Shown here piece by piece: positions 1-6,322 of a stretch of 6,322 bases of DNA. The notes beneath the pieces are model-generated. The model saw nothing but the letters and a program-made list of their open reading frames with translations, was not told where the DNA came from and made no database searches. The DNA lies in assembly GCA_003223675.1 (NCBI GenBank), contig QHVW01000292.1, positions 2,311 through 8,632 on the forward strand, in the 5' to 3' direction. The translations under genes and the position numbers were made by a program. Positions within the stretch are counted from its first letter, which is position 1. Every line of letters begins with the position of its first letter. This stretch comes from Acidobacteriota bacterium. GTDB lineage: Bacteria; Acidobacteriota; Thermoanaerobaculia; Multivoradales; UBA5704.

Positions 1-958
<958 letters not shown>

Positions 959-966
<8 letters not shown>

Positions 967-2347
967 GTTTACGGTCGAGGAGGCGGCGCGGGCCGTGGGC
1001 GGCCGGATCGCGGCCGGCGATCCTCAATCCGTAATCGACGGCGCGGCGATCGATTCGCGCGCGGTCCGCAGCGGCGAGGTCTTCTTCGCCTTCGGCGGCG
1101 CGCACACGGACGGCCACCGCTTCGTCCCCGACGCGCTGGCCCGGGGGGCGGCGGCGGCGATCGTTCAGGAAGATCTTTCGGTTTCGTCCGGCGCGCTGAT
1201 CCGCGTGGACGACACCTTCCAGGCCCTGCACGATCTCGCGCGATTCGTGCGCGCCCGGACGCCGGAGCGGCTGGTGGGCATCACCGGCTCGGCGGGCAAG
1301 ACCACCACCAAGGAGCTGTTGGCGGCGATGCTCGCCGCCCGCTTCCGCACCCACTGGACGCCGGGAAACCTGAACAATCTCTACGGCTTCCCCCTCTCGC
1401 TGCTCAACGTGCCGGACGGCACCCAGTGGATGGTGGCCGAGATGGGGATGTCCACCCCGGGCGAGCTGCACCAGCTCTCGCTGCTCGGCCGGCCGGACGC
1501 CGCCGTCTTCACCGTGGTGCGCCCCGTCCACCTGGAGTTCTTCGGCACCATCCAGGCCATCGCCGAGGCCAAGTCCGAGATCCTGGCGGGCCTCGCTCCC
1601 GACGGCTTCATCGTGGCCAACGCGGACGATCCCGAGGTGACGCGGATCTCGCTACGGCACGGCGCGCGGGTGGTCTGGTACGGCCTGGGCGCCGAGCACG
1701 CGGAGGTGCGCGGCCGCCACATCGTCCCCGAGCCGGACGGCGGTGTGGGGAGCCGCTTCGAGCTCACGGCGGAAGGACAATCCGCCGAGGTCCGCCTCCC
1801 CCTGCACGGCCTCTACAACGTCGAGAACTGCGTGGCCGCGGCGGCGTGCGCCTGGGCCCTCGGCCTCTCGCTGGAGGAGATCGCGGCCGCGGTGGCCGGC
1901 GTCAAGCCCGCCTCCATGCGCGGCGTCGTCCACCGCGCCGAAGCGGGGTTCCTGCTCATCGACGACTCCTACAACTCGAATCCGGACGCCGTGGGCAAGG
2001 CTCTGGAGAGCGCCGCGGCCTTCCCCGCCGAGCGGCGGGTCGCCGTGCTGGGGGACATGCTGGAGCTGGGGCCCGAGGGACCGCGCTTCCACCGCGAGGC
2101 CGGGGAGCGGGCGGCGGCGCTCGGCTTTCTTGTAGTCGGCGTCGGCGAGCTGTCGCGGGAGCTGGTCCATGGCGTAGAGAATGCCGGCTCTGGCGCGGTC
2201 TGGCTGCCGGACGCGGACGCGGCCTCCGAGTGGGCCGCCTCCCAGATCCGGCCCGGGGACGTGGTGCTGGTCAAGGGGTCGCGGGGGGTGAAGCTCGATC
2301 GCGTCGTCCGGCGCCTGCTCGGCGAGAGCGGGGAGGGAGCCCACTGA
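959..2347 (+). CDS. murF: UDP-N-acetylmuramoyl-tripeptide--D-alanyl-D-alanine ligase
   Basis: Cytoplasmic ATP-dependent ligase that joins D-Ala-D-Ala to the UDP-MurNAc tripeptide made by MurE, completing the pentapeptide. It has 462 residues, close to the usual 450-470. The GTG start at 959 gives VARFTVEEAARAVGG, a typical MurF N-terminus, and has GGAGG six bases upstream. Domain 1 holds IDSRAVRSGEVFFAF. The central ATPase domain has the P-loop GITGSAGKTTT (residues 107-117, K114), NLNNLYGFPLSLL, AEMGMSTPGEL and HLEFFG. The C-terminal domain has GLYNVENCVAAAACA, DDSYNSNPDAV (from residue 335), AVLGDMLELGP and VLVKGSRGVKLDRVV. The segment at residues 184-192 reads FTVVRPVHL where many MurF proteins have ITNIGPAHL, so the usual Asn is missing while the His is kept. 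The start overlaps murE by 8 nt and the stop overlaps the mraY start by 1 nt, which suggests coupled translation. Confidence 0.97.
2331..2339 (+). promoter_or_regulatory. Shine-Dalgarno site of mraY
   Basis: GGGAGGGAG lies near the 3' end of murF and holds two overlapping SD cores. The nearer one (GGAG, 2336-2339) is seven bases before the mraY ATG at 2347, and the farther one (GGAGG, 2332-2336) is ten bases before it. It supports the start that overlaps the murF stop in TGATG. Confidence 0.7.
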
Positions 2348-3432
2348 TGCTGCCCTGGCTGCTCAATCCGTTGCGGGACCTGATCCCGGTCTTCAACGTC
2401 TTCCGCTACATCACCTTCCGGGTGGCGGCGGCGGTGGTCACGGCGCTGATCCTCTCCTGGCTGCTGGGCCCCTGGTTCATCCGCCAGCTCCGGCGCCTCT
2501 CGGTCGGCCAGAACATCCGCGACGTGGGGCCGCAGGCCCATCAGGTCAAGGCCGGGACGCCCACCATGGGCGGCCTGCTGATCCTCTTCGCCACCCTGGT
2601 GCCCACCCTGCTCTGGATGGACCTCGGCAACATCTACGTCTGGATCGTGATGATCGTGACCACCGCCTTCGGCGCCATCGGCTTCGCGGACGACTACCTG
2701 AAGGTGCGCAACCGCCGCAACCTCGGCCTCACCGCGGGCACCAAATTCTGGCTCCAGATCCTCGTCGGCATGGCGTTGGGGATCGCCCTGCTGGTGCTGC
2801 CGGCCGAAGCCGGGTTCAACCCGACGCTGACCTTCCCGTTCATCAAGCGGCTGATCCTCCACCTGGGGTACCTCTACATCCCCTTCGTGGCCTTCGTGCT
2901 GGCGGGGTCGTCGAACGCCGTCAACCTGACGGACGGCCTCGACGGCCTGGCCATCGGCTCCACCACGGTCGCCGCCGCCACCTACGCCGTGTTCACCTAC
3001 ATCGCCGGCAACCGGGTGATCGCCAATTACCTCCAGATCGCCTACGTGCCGGGAGTGGGCGAGGTGGCGGTCTTCTGCGGCGCGCTGGTGGGGGCGGGGA
3101 TCGGCTTCCTCTGGTTCAACGCCCATCCGGCCGAGGTCTTCATGGGGGACGTCGGCTCGCTGGCGCTGGGCGCCGCCATCGGCACGGTCGCCGTGCTGGC
3201 CAAGCAGGAGATCCTGCTGGGGCTGGTGGGCGGCCTGTTCGTGCTGGAGGCGATGTCGGTGATCATCCAGGTCGCCTCGTTCAAGCTGCGCGGCAAGCGG
3301 GTGTTCCGCATGTCGCCTCTCCACCATCACTTCGAGCTCTCCGGCTGGGCGGAGCCCAAGGTCATCGTGCGCTTCTGGATCCTCTCGATCCTGTTCGCGC
3401 TGATGGCCCTGTCGACCCTGAAGCTGCGATGA
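2347..3432 (+). CDS. mraY: Phospho-N-acetylmuramoyl-pentapeptide-transferase
   Basis: Polytopic inner-membrane enzyme that transfers phospho-MurNAc-pentapeptide from UDP to undecaprenyl phosphate, giving lipid I. It has 361 residues, against 360 in E. coli, with about ten hydrophobic segments. The N-terminus MLPWLLNPLRDLIPVFNVFRY is typical and is followed by GTPTMGGLLIL. Known active-site landmarks are all present and nearly co-linear with E. coli: the Asp pair in FADDYLK (D115, D116), NLTDGLDGLA (D196, D199), FMGDVGSLALG (D268), and the histidine triplet in SPLHHHFE (H326-H328). A longer in-frame reading begins at 1426, but that upstream part is only the out-of-frame shadow of murF. The start overlaps the murF stop by 1 nt. 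In most dcw clusters murD follows mraY, but here ftsW follows after 27 nt. Confidence 0.98.
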   Translation: MLPWLLNPLRDLIPVFNVFRYITFRVAAAVVTALILSWLLGPWFIRQLRRLSVGQNIRDVGPQAHQVKAGTPTMGGLLILFATLVPTLLWMDLGNIYVWIVMIVTTAFGAIGFADDYLKVRNRRNLGLTAGTKFWLQILVGMALGIALLVLPAEAGFNPTLTFPFIKRLILHLGYLYIPFVAFVLAGSSNAVNLTDGLDGLAIGSTTVAAATYAVFTYIAGNRVIANYLQIAYVPGVGEVAVFCGALVGAGIGFLWFNAHPAEVFMGDVGSLALGAAIGTVAVLAKQEILLGLVGGLFVLEAMSVIIQVASFKLRGKRVFRMSPLHHHFELSGWAEPKVIVRFWILSILFALMALSTLKLR

Positions 3433-3449
3433 TGAGAAACCTTTTCATC
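3431..3449 (+). other. Small imperfect stem-loop in the mraY-ftsW spacer
   Basis: GATGAGAA (3431-3438) can pair with TTTTCATC (3442-3449) around a three-base loop, ACC. This gives eight pairs including one G-U. It begins in the mraY stop codon and ends next to the ftsW Shine-Dalgarno. It is A/T-rich compared with the surrounding DNA and is not followed by a T-run, so it does not look like an intrinsic terminator. It could modulate ftsW translation or be chance; no function is established. Confidence 0.35.
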
Positions 3450-3455
3450 GGGAGG
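3450..3455 (+). promoter_or_regulatory. Shine-Dalgarno site of ftsW
   Basis: GGGAGG is followed by only four bases before the ATG at 3460. The spacing is on the short side, but no other in-frame start nearby suits the FtsW N-terminus better. Confidence 0.6.
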
Positions 3456-3459
3456 CCGC

Positions 3460-4462
3460 ATGGCGAAGAAGCTCGCCTTTGACAAGGTGCTCTTCACCAT
3501 CGTCGTGCTGCTGATGTTCTTCGGCCTGGTGATGGTGTTCTCGGCCAGCTCGGCCCTGACGCGCGACGGCGGCGTCAACCGCTTCCTGCTCAAGCAGGGA
3601 GTATCGGCGGGCCTGGGGCTCGCGCTGATGGCCTGGCTGATGCACCTCGATTACCGCCGCCTGCGCACGCCGCGGGTGATCTATACCCTGCTCGCCGTGG
3701 CCTTGGTGCTGCTGGTGGCCGTGCTCTTCTCGCCGCAGCTCAACGCCACCCGTCGGTGGTTCTTCATCGCCGGGGTCTCCGTCCAGCCCTCGGAGCTGGC
3801 CAAGCTCGCCCTGATCCCCTTCCTCGCCTATCAGATCGAGAAGCGGCAGGAGAAGGTCAACGACCTTTCGTTCCTGGTGCCGGCCGGGTTTTTCACCGTG
3901 CTCACCGCGGCGCTGATCCTGCTCGAGCCGGACATGGGGACGGCGGTGCTCCTCTGCGGCACCTTCTTCCTGATGATCTTCCTGGCCGGCCTCTCCTGGC
4001 GCTACATCGTGGCTGCCCTGGCGCTGGTGCCGTCCGCTGGGGAGCGGCTTCCAGGCCCTGCAGTCGCTGATCGCCGTGGGCTCGGGCGGCATCTTCGGAC
4101 TGGGGCCGGGCAAGAGCGTGCAGAAGCTCTTCTTCCTGCCCCATCCGGAGTCGGACTTCATCTTTTCGATCGTGGCCGAGGAGCTCGGCATGATCGGCGC
4201 TCTCGCCGTGGTGGCCGCGTTCGTCATCCTGGCCTGGCGAGGGCTGCGCGCCGGCGCCAAGGCGCCGGACGCCTTCGGCCGCTATCTCGGCTGGGGGCTC
4301 ACCGGGGTGCTCGTGATGCAGGCGCTGATCAACGTCAGCGTCACCATCGCCCTGCTCCCCACCAAGGGGATCCCGCTGCCGTTCATCTCGTACGGCGGCT
4401 CTTCGCTGGTGGTGACGCTGTGCATCTGCGGCGTTCTGCTCAACGTATCGCAGCACGCGTGA
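3460..4462 (+). pseudogene. ftsW: Lipid II polymerase FtsW (SEDS family), reading frame broken by an apparent internal deletion
   Basis: FtsW is the septal SEDS glycosyltransferase that polymerises lipid II with its partner class B PBP. Residues 1-190 (3460-4029) read as good FtsW: first membrane segment VLFTIVVLLMFFGLVMVFSASS, then NATRRWFFIAGVSVQPSELAKLALIPF, then LLEPDMGTAVLL and LAGLSWRYIVAALALV. The match then continues one frame over from 4034 to the TGA at 4460-4462: PLGSGFQALQSLIAVGSGG, KLFFLPHPESDFIFSIVAEELG (its Asp, 4154-4156, matches the proposed SEDS catalytic Asp) and LPTKGIPLPFISYGGSSL. Against remembered E. coli FtsW, about 26 residues are missing at the junction, covering the usual EPYRxxR...W.DP stretch. 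As written, frame 1 runs to a stop at 4468-4470, giving 336 residues with a nonsense, Arg-rich tail. The second half has no convincing start or SD of its own. Both halves otherwise look under normal coding constraint, so an assembly or sequencing error in a working gene is at least as likely as a true pseudogene. Confidence 0.88.
4027..4040 (+). other. Junction of the ftsW frame break
   Basis: Frame 1 gives ...ALALVP up to 4032. The other frame resumes as P-L-G-S-G-F-Q from 4034. The break lies between about 4029 and 4036, in the short direct repeat CCGTCCG (4030-4036). The frame change requires a loss of 3n+2 bases, and about 77 or 80 would fit the residues that appear to be missing. Confidence 0.7.
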
Positions 4463-4479
4463 ATGAATGAGTTTATGAG

Positions 4480-5589
4480 ATGGCAACGACCAGCGCTCCA
4501 CGTCACGTTCTGCTTGCCGGCGGCGGCTCCGGGGGGCACGTCTTCCCCGCTCTCGCCGTGGGTGACGAGCTGCGAGCCCGGGGGTGGCGCGTGAGCTTCG
4601 TGGGCATGGCCGGAGGCATGGAGGAGCGGCTGGTGGGCGAGCGCGGCATCCCCTTCCATGGCCTGCCGGCGAAGCCGTTCGTGGGGCGTGGCTTCCTCGG
4701 CAAGACTCGGGCGCTGGCCACCATGGTGAGCTCGACCGTGGCCGCCCGCGGCCTGATTCGCGAGACCGGCGCCGACGTCGTGCTGGGAACCGGCGGCTAC
4801 GTCTCGGCGCCGGCCGTGCTCGGGGCCCGGCTCGCGCGGCGGCCGGTGGTCTTGCTGGAGCCCAACGGCCACGCCGGGGTGGCGAACCGCTGGCTCTCGC
4901 GCTGGGCCACCGGCGCCTGCGTGGGCTACCGGGAGACCATCGCCGAGCTCAAATGCCGTTGCTGGGTGACCGGCGTACCGGTGCGGTCGGCTTTCCTCGA
5001 CGTTCCCGCCGAGCTCCCCTCCTTTGAAACGCCGCGCCTGCTGGTGCTCGGTGGCAGCCAGGGAGCGAAGCAGATCAACCAGGCCCTGCCGGCCGCCGCG
5101 GCACGGCTGATCGCCCGCTTCCCGGCCCTCCGCATTCTCCACCAGACCGGCGCCACCAACCTGGAGGAGGCGCGCGCGGCCTACGCCCAGGCGGGATTGG
5201 GCGCTCCGCACGTGGAGGTCGTCCCCTTCCTCGACGACGTGGCCGGGGCCATGGCGGCCAGCCACCTGCTGGTCTCGCGCGCCGGAGCGATCACCCTGGC
5301 CGAGATCTGCGCCGCCGGCCGCGCCTCGCTGCTGGTGCCGCTGGCGATCTCCCTGGGACATCAGGTGGACAACGCCCGGGTGCTGGCCGACGAGGGTGCC
5401 GCCGAGATGATTGTCTGGGACCAGCGGTCCAACGAGCTCTCCGCCGACCGGCTCGCGGAGCGATTGGAAGCGCTGCTCGCGGACGCCGCCCGCCTCGCCG
5501 CCATGGGCCGCGCGGCCCGCGCCCTGGCGCGCCCCCGCGCCGTGGCCGACATCGCCGATCACATCGAAGAGATTGGAGGAGCGCGCTGA
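4480..5589 (+). CDS. murG: UDP-N-acetylglucosamine--N-acetylmuramyl-(pentapeptide) pyrophosphoryl-undecaprenol N-acetylglucosamine transferase
   Basis: Membrane-associated cytoplasmic GT-B glycosyltransferase that adds GlcNAc to lipid I, giving lipid II, the substrate FtsW polymerises. It has 369 residues, against 355 in E. coli. The N-terminal acceptor domain has the glycine loop GGGSGGHVFPALA (residues 14-26, with the conserved H20), then GMEERLV, LGTGGYVSAPAV and LLEPNGHAGVANRWLS (E127-P-N). Many MurG proteins have HEQN at this last site. The C-terminal donor domain has GGSQGA (191-196), HQTG, then SRAGAITLAEICAAG (E275, position of the uridine-ribose ligand in E. coli) and GHQVDNARVL (H294, Q295, N298). 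The ATG at 4480 fits the family N-terminus, but only weak purine-rich sequence precedes it, so translation may depend on reinitiation after ftsW, which ends 17 nt upstream. The TGA overlaps the murC ATG by one base. Confidence 0.98.
   Translation: MATTSAPRHVLLAGGGSGGHVFPALAVGDELRARGWRVSFVGMAGGMEERLVGERGIPFHGLPAKPFVGRGFLGKTRALATMVSSTVAARGLIRETGADVVLGTGGYVSAPAVLGARLARRPVVLLEPNGHAGVANRWLSRWATGACVGYRETIAELKCRCWVTGVPVRSAFLDVPAELPSFETPRLLVLGGSQGAKQINQALPAAAARLIARFPALRILHQTGATNLEEARAAYAQAGLGAPHVEVVPFLDDVAGAMAASHLLVSRAGAITLAEICAAGRASLLVPLAISLGHQVDNARVLADEGAAEMIVWDQRSNELSADRLAERLEALLADAARLAAMGRAARALARPRAVADIADHIEEIGGAR
5575..5580 (+). promoter_or_regulatory. Shine-Dalgarno site of murC
   Basis: GGAGGA in the last codons of murG lies eight bases before the murC ATG at 5589. 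It supports the start in the TGATG overlap. Confidence 0.75.
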
Positions 5590-6322
5590 TGTTCAACCGC
5601 TTCACCGATCTTTCGAAAATCCACTTCGTGGGCATCGGCGGCGCCGGCATGAGCGGCATCGCCGAGATCCTGCTCGAATACGACCTGGAGGTGAGCGGCT
5701 GCGATCAATCGCTCGGCGAGGCCACCCAGCGGCTGGTCGATCTGGGCGCGAGGATCGAAGAAGGGCATTCGCCCGACCATCTGGAGGGAGTGGAGCTGCT
5801 GGTGATCTCCTCCGCCGTGGCCGAGGACAACCCCGAGGTGCGCGAGGCGCGGCGGCGCGGCATCACGGTGGTGCGGCGGGCCGAGATGCTGGGCGAGCTG
5901 ATGCGCCTGAAGTACGGCATCGGCGTGGCCGGCACCCACGGCAAGACCACCACCACCTCGCTCGTGGGCACCGTGCTGACCGAGGCCGGGCTCGATCCCA
6001 CGGTGATCGTGGGCGGCCGCCTGCGCCTCCTGGGCACCGGCGCGCGCCTGGGCAAGAGCGACTACCTGGTGGCCGAGGCGGACGAGTTCGACCGCAGCTT
6101 CCTGCGGCTCACCCCGGTGATCGCCGTGATCACCAACATCGACCGCGACCACCTCGACACCTACGGCAGCCTGGAGGCGATCGAGGAGGCCTTCGTCGAG
6201 TTCGGCAACCGCGTCCCCTTCTTCGGCCGGCTGATCGTCTGCCTGGACGATCCCAACGTGCAGAAGGTGCTGCCGCGCCTGGCCGACCGCCGCATCATCA
6301 CCTACGGCCTCACGCCGCAGGC
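5589..6322 (+). CDS. murC: UDP-N-acetylmuramate--L-alanine ligase, 3' truncated by window edge
   Basis: Cytoplasmic ATP-dependent Mur ligase that adds L-Ala to UDP-MurNAc, the first step of stem-peptide assembly. The visible 244 residues are about half of a protein usually near 460-490, and the frame is still open at the window end. The N-terminal Rossmann-like domain starts MFNRFTDLSKIHFVGIGGAGMSGIAEILL, with the UDP-sugar-binding loop GIGGAGMSG at 15-23. VISSAVAEDNPEV follows. The central ATPase domain has AGTHGKTTTT (G115 to T123, K119), then VAEADEFDRSFLRL and ITNIDRDHLDTYGS. AEADEFDxSFL together with THGKTTTT is typical of MurC and separates it from MurD, MurE and MurF. The ATG overlaps the murG stop by one base and has a good SD within murG, so coupled translation with murG is likely. 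The genes that follow (often murB, ddl, ftsQ) are outside the window. Confidence 0.97.
   Translation, partial: MFNRFTDLSKIHFVGIGGAGMSGIAEILLEYDLEVSGCDQSLGEATQRLVDLGARIEEGHSPDHLEGVELLVISSAVAEDNPEVREARRRGITVVRRAEMLGELMRLKYGIGVAGTHGKTTTTSLVGTVLTEAGLDPTVIVGGRLRLLGTGARLGKSDYLVAEADEFDRSFLRLTPVIAVITNIDRDHLDTYGSLEAIEEAFVEFGNRVPFFGRLIVCLDDPNVQKVLPRLADRRIITYGLTPQ

Noticed and set aside
1426..2346. Upstream extension of the mraY frame inside murF
   Set aside because: It reads as Arg/Gly/Pro-rich nonsense, while murF in the other frame has all its family motifs. mraY has its own start and SD at 2347.
1969..3330. Long open frame on the - strand (453 residues) opposite murF and mraY
   Set aside because: It is antisense to two clear genes, and its composition is low-complexity, rich in His, Gln, Asp, Glu and Arg, as expected from the reverse strand of GC-rich coding DNA. 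No domain is recognisable.
3433..3459. Intrinsic terminator after mraY
   Set aside because: The hairpin is weak and has no T-run after it. An SD and a coding start follow at once, so transcription is expected to continue.
4076..4462. Second half of ftsW as an independent gene starting at GTG 4076
   Set aside because: That codon is the Val of the conserved QSLIAVGSGG stretch, family sequence continues upstream to 4034 in the same frame, and no SD precedes it. It is a fragment of ftsW.
4282..5562. Long open frame on the - strand (426 residues) opposite ftsW and murG
   Set aside because: It is the mirror of murG codon bias, rich in Gly, His, Arg and Gln, with no recognisable motif and no plausible operon context.

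Overview
This window is an interior piece of a dcw (division and cell wall) gene cluster. All six genes lie on the + strand: murE (3' part) - murF - mraY - ftsW (disrupted) - murG - murC (5' part). They encode the late cytoplasmic and membrane steps that make the peptidoglycan precursor: tripeptide formation (MurE), addition of D-Ala-D-Ala (MurF), transfer to undecaprenyl phosphate giving lipid I (MraY), addition of GlcNAc giving lipid II (MurG), septal glycan polymerisation (FtsW), and the first amino acid ligation (MurC).

The DNA is strongly GC-rich, with G or C at most third codon positions, and is almost all coding. MurE carries the DNPR motif typical of enzymes that add meso-diaminopimelate, so the host probably has a Gram-negative-type peptidoglycan. 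The mix of residues (for example EPN rather than HEQN in MurG) would suit a high-GC Acidobacteriota, Myxococcota or similar lineage. That is only an impression, and the phylum cannot be fixed from this window.

Layout: 1-966 is the murE C-terminal two thirds. 959-2347 is murF, with a GTG start overlapping murE by 8 nt. 2347-3432 is mraY, overlapping murF by 1 nt. 3433-3459 is a short spacer with a small hairpin and a Shine-Dalgarno site. 3460-4462 is ftsW, whose two halves lie in different frames with about 26 codons missing between them. 4463-4479 is a short spacer. 4480-5589 is murG, and 5589 to the end is the murC N-terminal part, overlapping murG by 1 nt. The overlaps and tiny gaps point to one polycistronic unit with translational coupling. 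No promoter, terminator, RNA gene, mobile element or CRISPR is visible, and there is no gene-free stretch longer than 27 nt.

Two things depart from the ordinary. The usual murD gene between mraY and ftsW is absent, and ftsW is broken by an apparent small internal deletion that is not a multiple of three. The latter may well be an assembly or sequencing fault, because ftsW is normally essential. I see no new biological system in this window.
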